Positions 35,497 to 47,100 of a stretch of 64,000 nucleotides of DNA are shown here, piece after piece. Numbering within the stretch: the first letter of the stretch is position 1; each line of letters begins with the position of its first letter. Below the pieces are notes generated by a model that saw nothing but the letters and a program-made list of their open reading frames with translations, made no database searches and was not told where the DNA came from. The DNA comes from Pleurodeles waltl (Eukaryota > Chordata > Amphibia > Caudata > Salamandridae), in NCBI RefSeq assembly GCF_031143425.1, contig NC_090447.1, positions 133,381,106 to 133,445,105 on the forward strand, read 5' to 3'. A program made the position numbers and the translations under genes.

Positions 35497-36028
35497 CGCG
35501 ATCTCTACCGCGCTGGGCTTCATGGGAGGTGTAGTCCCTAATGACTACAATCTCCCGATCGGCCCTGTAGGCGCCGGCTAGCACCTGACAACTATTGTAG
35601 GACCTAGCATAAGTCTGCCTTTTGAACTCTGTGTATGGACCCTGACTTGTCACTTTGGCTTTCCATTTCACAGATCTGGGTCCCCATTTCTGCCCTCTGC
35701 TATGTTTACTCCTGACCTACAGCTGTGTAACATTGGTATGTGAACAAGATTATTGACATTGCTACATTCCAGAGACTTTGCAATTACACATTTGTGAAAG
35801 CACAGACTGACTCCAGATTGTTTTGTGATTCAAGGGTATTTATTTCTGTGCAAATAAGTGAAGGGGGTGTGAAATGGGCTGGGGTGATGTTGGAGGAATG
35901 TCCATGGCAGAGTCCAGTCTCTTGGTCTCACTGGTGCATTGTCCAATGGGGCATAGGAAGTGGAGCTATGGCAGTTTAAGGTGGACAGGGTGACAAAGTG
36001 GGACGGAAGGGTGACATTTAGGAGGGTC

Positions 36029-37493
36029 TTATTTCCTGGCGGGGGTCTTGGATCTCCTTCTGCAGGGGGTGGGGTGCTGGTGGCCTGTTGTTTCTGTGGC
36101 GGTGCCTCCTGTCCACTAGCGCCGGCAGAGGTGGAGGGCTGTTCATCCTCCAGGTTAGTGTCAGGGGCCCGTTTGTGTGCCACAGTGTCCCTCATGGTGT
36201 TGACAAGGTCTGCCAGCATCCCTGCAATGGTGACCAGGGTGGTGTTAATGGACTTCAAGTCCTCCCTGATCCCCAGGTAGTGTTCCTCCAGCAGCCGCTA
36301 GGTCTCCTGAAGCTTGGCCAGTACTGTGCCCAAGGTCTCCTGGGAATGGTGGTAGGCTCCCATGATGTTGGAGAGTGCCTCATGGAGTGTCGGTTCCCTG
36401 GGCCTGTTCTCCCTCTGTCGCACAGCAGTCCTCCCAGCTTCCCTTTTATCCTGTGCCTCTGTCCCCTGAACCGTGTGCCCACTGCCACTGACCCCAGGTC
36501 CCTGATTGTCTTGGGTTGGTGGGTTTGAATGGGTTCCCTGTAGTGCTGGACACACTGCTGATTGAGGTGTCCTGGGAACAGAGGGATGGGACCGCTGGGT
36601 GGGTGCTGTGGCGGTGTTTCCTGAGGGGGGAGGTTCAGTGGTGGTTTGGACTGTGTCAGGGGAACCGACTGTCTCGAGGTCCCTGATGGGCTGGGCTTGA
36701 TCCAGGCGTTCAGAGCTGCTGTCATCACTGTGGGGGGACTGGATATGTTTGGCACCTCCTGTCCGGTGACGTTGGGTAGGGGTCCTGTTGGGGTGTAAAT
36801 GCATAGTTATAGTATCTGTACGTGCCATCTTGTGCATTGGGTGAGGTACCCTTTACACCTGTGCTTGCATCATTGTGTTAGCCCTTTTGTGATAGTTGGT
36901 TTGGGGTCTGTGTGGGTTTCTGTACTGGACATGCTTTGGTGACGGTGGTCCATGCATAGGTGTTACATGCAGGGCCTTGGTATTGAGATGTGTGGGTTGT
37001 GATAGTGGGACATATGGAGATGATGGTGTGATGGTGTGAGGGGGTGAGGGTAAAGGTGGGGGTATGTAATGGCATGCAGGTGGGGGGGATAAAGTAGCTA
37101 AGATATGACTTACCAGAGTCCAGTCCTCCTGGCACTCCTGCGAGGCCCTCAGGATGCGTTATTGCCAAGACTTGCTCCTCCCATGTTGTTAGTTGTGGGG
37201 GAGGAGGTGGGGGTCCACCGCCAGTCCTCTGTACAGCAATCTGGTGTCTTGATACCACGGAACGTACCTTCCCCCGTAGGTCATTCCACCTCTTCCTGAT
37301 GTCATCCCATGTTCTTGGATGCTGTCCCACTGCATTGACCCTGTTGACGATCCTCTGCCATAGCTCCATCTTCCTTGCAATGGATGTCTGCTACACCTGT
37401 GATCCGAATAGCTGTGGCTCTACCCGGATGATTTCCTCTACCATGATCCTGAGCTCCTCCTCTGCAAACCTGGGGTGTCTTTGAGGTGCCATG
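36029..37493 (-). pseudogene. Myb-A of E3
   Basis: Exon 1 is 37493-37114: ATG, then the Myb/SANT-like domain FAEEELRIMVEEI, LFGSQ, LWQRIVNRVN and KRWNDLRGKV, then the Pro run. It has one TAG (near 37394) where E2 has CAG, and a GTAAGTC donor. Exon 2 starts at 36784 after CCAACAG. Its Ser/Thr/Pro linker and Gln-rich helix match E2, but a TAG at 36299-36301 and a deletion shifting the frame before the KTPA(R)K end (stop region near 36029) break it. AATAAA (minus) at 35839-35844 marks the 3' end. Unlike E2, the TGG at the end of exon 1 is intact, so each copy carries different lesions. Confidence 0.8.
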
Positions 37494-37750
37494 ATGAGGT
37501 GTGGGTGATGTGTTAGGTGCTGTCTGTTGTGATTTGTGGGGGGATGTGTTGTGTGTGTTGTTTGAGGTGCGTGGATGTTATATAAGTGATGGTGTTGTGT
37601 GTCTGTGGATGCTGGTGTTGTGTTAGCTAATCTCTCTCTCTGGCCTTCCTCGAAATTTTAGGTTGTAAGGGTTTGTGGGTAATGTGCGTGTGTGTTTTAT
37701 AGTGGTGTGGGTGTGTGGGTGTGGGTGTGTATGTGCAAAAGGTGTGTCTA

Positions 37751-37770
37751 TTTCAAATTGTCCAATGTGG
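37751..37770 (-). promoter_or_regulatory. Conserved subterminal motif, E3 copy
   Basis: Reverse complement CCACATTGGACAATTTGAAA, 318 bp from the E3 terminus at 38088. It has the same spacing as in E2. Confidence 0.5.
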
Positions 37771-38094
37771 TTGTGTCTTGTAAATGTGTGTGTATTTTGA
37801 GTGCAGCGGTGTGTACCGCCAATGGATTACTGCGATTGAAAGACCACCGCGTTGATTCGTGGGTCGTGATAGTGACGGCGTATTCTTGTTGGCATGACGT
37901 GTGGGTTTTGGTATCGCCAGTTTATCACTGACCTTTGGTGTGGCGGACTTGTGTGAGTGTCTGTATTGTGGCAGATTCTGAGATGTGGGTCGTAATACCT
38001 GTAGAGGTATTCTGCTGCTGCGACCGTATGTTGGCGGTCTTCAGCATGGCAGAAAGCGGGATTTACCTCCAAGGTTGTAATGAGGGCCTTTATA

Positions 38095-38407
38095 TCACTT
38101 TTCAGTGATATCTCTACATTTACTTATTACATCTTTGATCGTTTTGACCTGCATTTAACCAGATAAATATTATATATCTTTCTAAACACTGTGTGGTGTA
38201 TTCTTGTGTTGCTATATTGTGTTATTGTATGATTTATTGCACAAATACTTTACACATTGCCTTCTAAGTTAAGCCTGACTGCTCAGTGCCAAGCTACCAG
38301 AGGGTGGGCACAGGATAATTTGGATGTGTGTGACTTACCCTGACTAGAGTGAGGGTCCTTGCTTGGACAGAGGGTAACCTGACTGCCATCAAAAGACCCC
38401 ATTTCTA
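38095..38407 (+). mobile_element. 3' part of an LTR of the TGTTAGA family
   Basis: Matches the last 250-300 bp of the solo LTR at 56074-58282 (shared 'aagttaagcct', 'gccaagctaccag', 'cttgcttggacag', 'gaccccatttctaa'). It begins just after the TIR of E3, which therefore inserted in or next to it, and ends against a decayed Ty3 pol. Confidence 0.75.
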
Positions 38408-40734
38408 ATAAAAACTGAATAGTTTTGTTCTGCACCCTTGAGAGATCGTGAAGCAAAAGCAATCACTTTTTCTTCTCCACCCACCTTCTGGGACAAAACT
38501 GCTCCTAAGCCATTAATTCTTGCATCAGTATATAATATGTTTTTTGCAAATACATTAAACTGACCCAAAGTAGGCATTTTGCTTATGCTGTTTTTGACAA
38601 AAGCAAAAGCAGACGCACAGTCACTTGTCCAGAGAAATACACTCACTTTCTTCAAAAGAGACCTCAATGGTTATACCACGCTTGAAAAGTTAGCTATGAA
38701 TTTGGCATAACACTCAGCCAACCCTAAAAAGGACCTGACTCCATATGTATACTTAGGTTTATGCGCCTTGCCAATACGGACTACCAACTCCAAGTTGGGG
38801 TTTGATGCCTTCTCCTGAAATGGTATGTCCAAAAGAGGGACTCTGAACTTGCACTTTTCACTCTTTACAGCTAGTCCTGATAAGGCAAATTTGTTCAACA
38901 CTTTTCTTAAGGTTTTATCATGGTCAGACAACGTCTCCCCATAAACCAAAATGTCATCTTGGAAGAACAAAACAGGCGGTATCTCTCCTAAACTTTTTTT
39001 CATAATACGCTGGAAACAAGCAGCTGCCGAGGCTAAACCAAACGGCATTCTTAAAAATTGGTATGCTCCTAGTGGTGTCACAAATGATGTTAGGTACCTA
39101 GACTCGGGATGTAGTACAATCTGGTGATAAGCTAATGATAGATCAAGAACACTGAAATACTTGGACCCACCCAAACTAGATAATTCTTCATTGTACATGG
39201 CAAAAAGAACTTCTGTACTGTCCTTGCAATGCCAGGTCCAAGCAAAGCACGTGTCACTTTCTTTTATTCTGTTCACTCTACTCGGCTCCTAGACGTACTT
39301 TTATATTACCTTTGTTACCAAAATGATGTATTTTCTCCAATAAAGATGCACTGACGTACGTTCAAAAACTGCCATCAATTCAAATGAGCTATTCTGTTTT
39401 AAAAGTTTTTACATCAGCCTTTGTAATCAGGAAACGATACGAACTGGTGGAAGCAGATGTTTATTATTCAAAAATTTAATTGTATTAGATTCTATTTGAC
39501 CATGATGTCGCTATTGCATTTTAGGTATCATCTTTTATAGGAATTTTGACATTCCTATCTGTAAATAGTTTTTCTCTGTACTCTGGAATTATGAATTATG
39601 TCCGCCGAATATTGCTTCATATTTAATGTAACTGTGTTTTACTTTTTGTACTTTTATGGCATTCTGCTGAATAAAGAAATTTGACTGACTAGATAATTGT
39701 TCTGAAATGTTGAGCAAGGGTTTGGCGATCCACCCATATACGTTTATTAAGATCTCTCAGGTCTACACACATGCAAATTTGTTTTCCACCCTCTTTGGGT
39801 GCCATTACTATAGGAGGCAACCATTCTGGATATTCAGTCTCTTCTTTGAGTCCCAAATCCAAAACCCTACATAATTCTTCTCTTCGAGATTCCAGAATTA
39901 ATTTGGGAACACTCTTCACTTTGGGGACACAAGGAATAGCATTGCTTTTGAGGATAATTCTGTGTTCAAAGTTTCCCAAGCAACCTAAAGTATCAGTAAA
40001 AACGGTAGAAAATTCTTCAATCATGTCTTGATTGGTATCCTGATTGTTTACCACCATCACTTGACAATCCTAATTGGGGTCTGGTCTATTGCCCATGTTG
40101 CGTTGATGGCACTAGCCTTGATATCAGGCTTCAACAAAGAATTATCTTTACCAAATATTACTTCCTAATTTTTATCACAAATCATGGTGTACGGAGACCC
40201 TAAGTCTGCTAAAACTTTGACGCTCTTGTTGTCTAATTTCATGGAACATTCAGGATAACAATAGGTCCTTCATCAATGTCTCCAACATTCTCTCCAACCT
40301 GAATAATATCATGTTTTATACTAAATACCATTTTGTTAAAATTTTCTGATATTGAATCTACATTCAATAGTGTATCACCCTTGCAGACCCTTGCATAATG
40401 ACCCTTCTTTACTACAAACAGAATTTTCAGCATAACAGTTTGGACTATTCTCTGCATGTCCTGGATGACCACAACGGTAACACCTTGATCTAGTGTCCTT
40501 GTTTTCTTTATCTTTTGGGATAGCAGATGATTTGTTACCACAGTTCACTTTGGATACTCCATTATAATCTTGCGTACTCTTAACAATATCAGAACATTCA
40601 ATATTCTGTGGATTGTTGTCATTCATTACTTTTAACCAACTACTTGTACTTTCCATTCCGTCTACTATAGCAATTGCTTCTCTTGAATCAGGATCATTTG
40701 TTAGTATTTTTCTTGTACACGCTTGATATGATCC
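38408..40734 (-). pseudogene. Decayed Ty3/Gypsy-type gag-pol fragment, different clade
   Basis: Minus-strand pieces in order: a gag end with a CYRCGHPGHAENSPNC knuckle (about 40490-40440) and a second, frame-shifted knuckle KKGHYARVC; the reverse-transcriptase N-terminus (LNKRI region, 40060-39705); the RT core with LDLSLAYHQI, MPFGLASAAACFQ and FQDDILVYG (39180-38930; Tyr replaced by Phe-Gln before DD); then RNase H with YTDARINGLGAVLSQ (about 38530-38480), which stops abruptly. Integrase is absent. Several frameshifts and a 484-bp insertion (39216-39699) show it is dead. The sequence differs strongly from the 30-34 kb chromovirus and may be Mag-like, though this cannot be settled by eye. 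Confidence 0.75.
39216..39699 (+). mobile_element. Short retroposon-like insertion in the Ty3 fragment
   Basis: It interrupts the reverse transcriptase between the LNKRI and NEELSSLGG blocks. TTCTG occurs at 39211-39215 and 39700-39704, a possible 5-bp duplication. The plus-strand 3' end has AATAAA and a TTGACTGAC tail, suggesting the 3' end of a non-LTR element. No coding frame. Confidence 0.5.
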
Positions 40735-41677
40735 TGTTAGAAATGGTGTCTAACAGCCCGTTCAGGTGTAAGTGACCACTCCTCCCTCCACTCAAGCGCA
40801 GATGGCCCATCAGGATCTGCAAGCTATACCCCAGCTCCCTTTGTGTGACTGTCAAGAGGAGATTCACAAACAGCCCAATTGTCAGCCTGACCCAGACAGG
40901 GAATGCACAAGCAGGCAGAGTCACAGAATGGTCTAAGCAAGAAAATGCCCACTTTCTAAAAGTGGCATTTTCAAACTGACAATTTAAAAAACACCTTTAC
41001 CTAAAGATGTACTTTTAAACTGTGAGTTTAGAGACAGCAAACTCCACATTTCTATCGGCTCCCAAAGGGAAACTGCATTAAAAGATATTTAAAGGCAGCC
41101 CCAATGTTAACCTATGAGAGAGATAGGCCTTGCAACAGTGAAAAACACATTTGGCAGTATTTCACTGTAAGGACATGTAAAACACATCAGCACATGTCTC
41201 ACCTTTAACATACACTGCACTATGCCCACAGGGCTACCTCTGGCTTAATTTAGGGGTGCCTTACATGTATAGAAAGGGAAGGTTTGGGCCTGGTAAGTGG
41301 GTACACTTGCCAGGTCGAATTGGCAGTTGAAAACTGCACACACAGACACTGCAGTGGCAGGTCTGAGCCATGTTTACAGGGCTACTCATGTGGGTGGCAC
41401 AACCAGTGCTGCAGGTCCAGTAGTAGCATTTGGTTTACAGGTCCTGGGCACCTCTAGTTCACTTTACCAGGGAATTACTAGTAAATCAAATGTGGCAATC
41501 AGGGGAAAGCCAATTACAAAAACATTTTATACAGGGAGCACTTGTACTTTAGCACTGGTCAGCAGTGGTAAAGTACCCAAAGTACCAAAAACAGCAAAAA
41601 CAGAGTCCAGCACACAGTCAAAACAAGGGAAGCTGAGACAAAAAGAGGGGTCCACGCCAAGTATGCCAGCTCTAACA
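40735..41677 (-). mobile_element. Short variant LTR of the TGTTAGA family
   Basis: On the minus strand it runs from TGTTAGAGC (41677) to ACCATTTCTAACA (40735). The first 800 bp match the start of the solo LTR at 56074. It then skips about 1.2 kb of that LTR and ends with the same TTTCTAACA. No target duplication is visible: the flanks are gatcc and attac. Confidence 0.65.
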
Positions 41678-42650
41678 ATTACCATATGTAAATGCAACCC
41701 TGCCTTCTTGCATGTCCTGCAGCAGTGCATGCCAGGGGTTTGGCCAATCCCTCATAGTCAAGCCACCGCATGCCATGCACAGCTGAATACTGTACATGGA
41801 GTGGGGTTGGATGCAGGGCCTGGCATGCGGCCAATCCCTGCCCCTAACACACTGCACGAAGTCAACACCTGTCACGCATGGCTTTCAGTGCGGCCAGGCC
41901 CTGCAAACCACACCCCACAGGCAACCAACCCTGCCGGTCAGCCATACGGTGTGGTGGCAGCCAGAAAATGTGTTTAATCATTGGGAAATGGTGTACATCC
42001 CTTCTGCCCAGGACTTTAGAGCCTGAAAGTCCCACACACTGGGGCCATTTTATTTAAGTAAAGGAAAAGGGGCATGCAGCTCCCCCATCCTCAGCCTCTA
42101 GTGGCCTGTGTGCCCCATCCTCCAGGGCTGTCTTTTTTAATAAAGGGGAGGGGGCCCATAGCCCCAAGCAAAATTTATCAACAGGGACTCTATCCCCTGG
42201 GGCCCAAAGTATATTATTAGAGGAGGAGGGTACAGAGTCCCACTCTCCAAAGCTGAAGAGGCCCCAGGGACCTATTGGGGAAGGAGGGCACACAACTCCC
42301 CTCCCCAAGTCTATATGTCACCCAGGGACTCAACCCCCTAGGCCATAGATTAATTATACGGAAGGGGGCCCGCAACCCCCATTCCTGATCCATAGGAGGC
42401 CCCAGGTACTCCATCCCAAGGCCTTTTCCATTCTAAGTGGGTGCCCCGGTGCCTACTCAGGGAACCCACAAAATTAGCTGTGAGAGGAGCCCCAGGACAA
42501 TGCTCACACCCTATGGGAGTAGATACTTCTGCGTGCTCTCACTGCCCAGGAGCAATGGGACTTTCCCTGCCACAATAGTGCGGACTAGGAAATAGAATCA
42601 TAGAAGAAAATCCCCATCACTGGTAGCCTTTCTGCCTTTTTGCCGGTAGC
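41678..42650 (+). repeat. Family X repeat fragment with a short 80-bp array
   Basis: 41700-42000 shows a CCATGCA/TTGGCC-rich stretch resembling 58.6 and 61.95 kb. 42060-42430 has four to five diverged units with the 'gccccagggacctatt' type core seen at 58770-59410 in the same orientation, followed by the same 'gggtgcc..ggtgcc' end. No gene. Confidence 0.55.
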
Positions 42651-42659
42651 CTTTTCCCA

Positions 42660-43200
42660 ATCTCCCCAGCAAGTACTAGACCCTCTCCCCTGTCACCCAA
42701 AGCACCCTCTCCCCCACCCCTCTTCAGGCACAGCAGCCCGTCCCCACCCCCCCAGGCACAGCACTGCCCCCCAGCCCCTCCCCGCATACATATACACAGA
42801 CACCCACTCGCACCACGCATACACCCATTCACCTACACTTACATGCACGCATTCACTCACATGCATACACACAGGCATTCACAACAACATTCATACATGC
42901 ATTCAAGCATGCGCATCCATACATGCATTCACTTCAACATTCATACATGCATTCAAGCATGCATACTCACACCCATTCAAGCGTGCATACTCACACACAT
43001 TCAAACACTCACATGCAGAAGCAGAAAAACAAGCATTCACCACAACACTCACACTCACATACGCATGCACACTTACATGCAGACACGCACTCACTTCAAC
43101 ATTCATACACACATTTACTTACATGCATACAAACACGCATACACACATTCATGCACACAAGCAGATACCACACACTCACACATGCACACAGAACACTACC
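42660..43200. repeat. CA-rich and ATGCATTCA-rich simple repeats
   Basis: Imperfect units such as 'acattcatacatgcattcaa' recur from about 42840 to 43160, inside a wider CA-rich stretch. Long open frames on both strands (for example 42640-43464) come from low base complexity. Confidence 0.75.
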
Positions 43201-43534
43201 CATGCTCCCGCCCCTTCCCCTGTCGGACAATCATTTTACCTTTTCCGGGGAGAAGGTCGTCTGGCAGGAAAGGGGCGCTTCAACCGGCGGCAGCACCCCA
43301 CCAGCAGAACACCTCCAGGTGGTATTATTGCCCATAATATGGCTGGTGGAGTTCTACTGGCGGGGCAGGGCTGGTGGTGGAACCGCCAGAGCGTCTCCAC
43401 TCACCAGCACAACTATTGCTGGATTTCCGCCCAAAGTATGGCAGACATCCAGCAGTACCCGTGATATGGCGGTGTTCTGGCACCCTTAGCTTTTGTGGTC
43501 TTCTGTGAGGAAGGCCAAAGTCGTAATGAAGGCC
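43201..43534. mobile_element. Harbinger-type MITE end with hairpin
   Basis: Ends in GTCGTAATGAAGGCC, whose reverse complement GGCCTTCATTACGACTTTGG fits the Harbinger TIRs here; TAA follows. A long imperfect hairpin lies at about 43300-43368 around 'attattgcccataat'. The left end is not identified. Confidence 0.55.
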
Positions 43535-43841
43535 TAAGTCTGAAGGTAAACCTTTGATCGAGGCCCCCCGCTTGCTGCGGCTGAGTAGGGCTCCACCGCA
43601 GTTGGGCTTAAACTTTGACTTTGTTCCAGACGAGGTGCGACCAGATATCCAGAGTGGCGCTTTTAGTTCCTAAGTGCTAAAAAACATTAATTCTTTAAAA
43701 ATGTATATCTCTGGTTCCCCTTATCCAATTTTATTTAATTTGGTGTCAAATTAAAGATAAAAATATGTCTTGTTTTTATAAATTGGTTTTGTATTTTTAA
43801 ACTCCTGTGTTTTATTTAATTACTGTTTTGGGTACTTGAAT
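43535..43841. other. Unassigned spacer before E4
   Basis: About 300 bp, A/T-rich in its second half, without frames or repeats I can name. Confidence 0.5.
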
Positions 43842-44134
43842 GCCCTCATAACGATTCTGGCGGTCGGTGATAAAGTGACAGTAATCATGACCATGGCGGA
43901 GAGATCTCCCAAAGACAGCCAATGTACCACACCGACCGCCAGGGCGGAAACAACAGGCACCACGGCGGTAGCCGCCTACAGCCTGGCAGAAGTCAATGTT
44001 CCGCCCACCATATTATGACCAGACAATCCGCCACCTTTTCTGGGGTGGTACCAACGACATCAAAAGCCTGGCAGAATCACTGCACAGAGGTGAAAGGACT
44101 CACTATTGGACACATAGGGAAGAACCACGCCGCC

Positions 44135-47100
44135 ATGGAACCTGAACTGCATGATTTTCTGATGATATTCTACGTTCTGCTCCACCACGAACACCAATGC
44201 CAACGAAGACGACTACGGTGAGTGTAGCTGCCTAGCACAAAAAGGAGGGGGGGGGAAATGGAGAGTGACACACACATGCAACACACACACGCCATACACA
44301 CCACCAGATGTACAAGAAAACAAGTTACCCCCTAAACGGGCTGAAAAATGCAAGGACAAAACAATTTTGCCAACGTGTTTGTAATAAAATCAACACAGTA
44401 GAAATAATGAGTTAGGCAATGTAACAGATATATACAAATTTACAACACTGAGAGAACACTGTAGGGGCATCAGTTGGTAAATAAGCAGTCACCCCGGGGG
44501 GATGGGGGGCACCTCATCCGGGAGATGAAACAAGACCACTAGTTTTGGATAGGGCAACCTGCCCTGTGCTTGATCGAGGGGAGTGCTGGGCCACTTTCTC
44601 TTGAGTGGCTGTCTTGCCCACTGGTTCTGGAGGGGGTAACCTGCCCTGTGCTTGATCCTGGGATGTGCAAGGCCACAGTCTCTCGAGTGGGTGTCTTTCC
44701 CACTGGTTCAGGAGGGAGTAACCTGCCTTGTGCTTGATCCTGGGGAATGCAAGGCCACAGTCTCTCGAGTGGGTGCCTGCCCACTGGTTCTGGAGGGGGC
44801 TGCCCGCACAGCAGCCCATGGAGGCACGATTACATTGCGTCCACCGGTGGTGACGGCTACTCAGTGGTGGTTCTGCTGGTGGGGGGAGGCTTCTGCACAT
44901 CCCCTGCATCCTCGGACGGATGCACAGTGGTGGTGCTCCTGGTGGGGGGAAGCTTCTGCACATCCCCTGCACCCTTGGACTGATGCACAACCATGGTTGG
45001 TGGTGGGGGCTCCGTCACAGCTGCTGGCCCAGCCTCCTTACCCTTCCTACCTGCTGGTGCAGGCTCCTTGGCCTCCCTGCCTGCTGGTGCAGGCACATTG
45101 ACCTTCCGGCCTGCAGGTGCAGGCTCCTTGCCCTTCCTTCCTGCTGGTGCAGGCTCCTTTGCCTTTCGGGTGGCAGGTGCAAGCTCCTTTGCCTTTAGGG
45201 TGGAAGTTGCAGGCTCCTTGCCCTTGTTGCCTGCTGGGGCAGGTTCATTCCCTTTTAGGCTGGCTGGTGCAGGCTCCTTCCCCTTCAGGACATGTGGCAT
45301 GGATCCCTTCCCACCACGACTGGGCCCGTGGACTGTGTGGCTGAGGTTGTTGGCTGGGTTTGTGATACCCTGACCATACGTGCAGGACAGGGGGGAGGGG
45401 TGGTCAAGAGGTCAATGGTGGATAAGAACAGTTTTTTAGGGACATTTGGGTGGGAAGAGGGAGAAGGAATGGGAGTGGAGGATGAGGGGGTAGTTGTTGG
45501 AGGTACCTGATGGATTTGGGTGCAGGTGCATGGGCTGTATGCTGTTGTGAGTTAGATGGCTGTTGGTTGTCTGAGTGATTGCGTTTGTGTATTTTAGGAT
45601 GGGGGACAGACACAGTGGGAGAGGACACAGGGGACGTGTGCATGGATGTTGTGAGGTGTCTGCCAGTGAGGTGTGTGTTCTGCTTGGTGTGGTGATGCTG
45701 GTAGTGGATGATGATGTAGTGCATGCAGGTGTGAGTGTGGACGTGGTTGGGAGGGACATGGTGGAGGGGGAGGAGAGGGACACAGTGGAAATAGTGCATG
45801 TTGTTGTATCTGCAACTGGATAGTGTTTGTGTGAGTGCCTGTGGGATGAAGTGTGGTGCTTGTGTTTGTCTGTGACACTCTTGGGTGCTGTCTTGTGTGC
45901 ATGCTCATCTGTATGTGTGTCTGAGATTGGTTGTGGTTGAGGTGAATGGCACTGGGCAGTGGAAGTTGGAGGGGGATGGTAGAAACAGGGACAATGGCTG
46001 CCATCAGAGAGGAGGCCAGAGCCTGGATCAATCTCCATTGGGCCGCCAATCCAGTGTGAATGCCCTCCAGGAATGCATTAGATTGTTGCATCTGGGCTGC
46101 CAGCTCCTGGATGGGATTCACAATGGTTGACTGCCCTACAGAGTTGGATCTCAGGAGGCCAACAGCCTCCTCACTCAGGGCAGCAGGGCTCACTGGGGCA
46201 GGGCCTGGGGAGCCTTGGGCGAAGGAGATGCCCACCCTCCTGGCTGAGCAGGCATGGGCAACTCGATGAGGGGCTGCTGTGAGGGCAGTGCTGGTACAGG
46301 GGTGGCGGCTGTACCTGTAAGTGGGGTGGTCACAGAAGAGACTGCCACCACCAGGGACCTTCCATCGGAGGAGTTATCTGTGTCTGAACTGTCCCCTCCA
46401 GTCTCCACTGTGGTGCTCCCCTCGCCCTCCGTCCCAGTGGTGCCCTCACCGTCGGTGGACTCTGCCTCCTGGGTCCTGTTGGATGCAGCTCCCTCCAATG
46501 CCGGTGCCTCTGCTCCTCCGCAAGATGATGCTAATGCACATAAGAACACAATGACAAAACAAGAAAGAGGGTGAAAGAGACAAAGGATACACTGGGTCAA
46601 TGGCTTAACCAACACCACCGTTGGCATACATAGCACACTCACACATAGGGAACAGCCCTACGCACTATGCATTGCACTACCAGAGAAACTGCTAGCCACC
46701 AAGGCATGGGGAGGGGCACACACTGCCAAATGCAGCACACGTGGGACCCACTCAGCCCTGACCAGTAGTGGATGTCTACGAGCTAGGTAGCAGGATTATC
46801 CCTTCAAAACCCTAGCCACCAGGGAACCTACGCTGCAATGTCAAGCCTGGCCTAGGGGCACCCAGTGTCACACATCCACCATCAGGATACCACCCTACCA
46901 TGTGTAGGTTGTAATGATGGGTACTGTACTCACCCCCTTGTGACTGCTGTGGTGCCCTCAAGCGCCCATCCAGCTCTGGATAGGCCACCGCCAGTATGCG
47001 GGCTATCGGGGATCAGGGTTCGACGGCCACCCCTTCCTCATTGGGAGGCCATCCCTGCTGGTCCTCTGTTGTCTTCTATGCCTAGCGTCTCACGTCCTCC

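Larger units (their letters stand above)
29030..35590 (-). mobile_element. Ty3 chromovirus (Tf1/sushi type), young full-length insertion in E3
   Basis: Two LTRs (29030-30098 and 34521-35590), both TGTC...GACA on the coding strand's ends, flank one gag-pol frame on the minus strand. The 5-bp target duplication ACTAT is exact at 29025-29029 and 35591-35595. The LTRs differ at three substitutions and one C-run length. It carries a self-priming type primer site, a TATA-like box, an AATAAA and a purine-rich tract before the 3' LTR. It splits Harbinger E3 between the transposase and Myb-A 3' ends. Confidence 0.95.
34521..35590 (-). repeat. 5' LTR of the chromovirus
   Basis: 1070 bp. If transcription starts at the self-primer (35469), U3 is only 121 bp and R plus U5 about 949 bp. 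Identical 88-residue plus-strand frames in both LTRs are shadows. Confidence 0.95.
24486..38088 (-). mobile_element. PIF/Harbinger element E3, reversed, one end lost, split by an LTR retrotransposon
   Basis: The right end (38088) reads as reverse complement GGCCCTCATTACAACCTTGG, the Myb-A-side TIR. Gene order from right to left matches E2: Myb-A (-), transposase (+), Myb-B (-). The left side stops inside the Myb-B tail and array region near 24486. The transposase exon 1 and the second TIR are absent, so E3 is truncated. Removing the 6561-bp chromovirus and one ACTAT copy restores continuity between the transposase 3' end and the Myb-A 3' end. The left boundary is approximate. Confidence 0.8.

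Noticed and set aside
38095..41677. One simple LTR element: LTR - gag-pol - LTR
   Set aside because: The two LTR pieces are in opposite relative orientation and the pol ends in mid RNase H; rearrangement or nesting is more likely.
42640..43464. Plus-strand frame of 274 residues, His/Thr-rich
   Set aside because: Translation of CA-rich simple repeats; three frames on both strands are open together.
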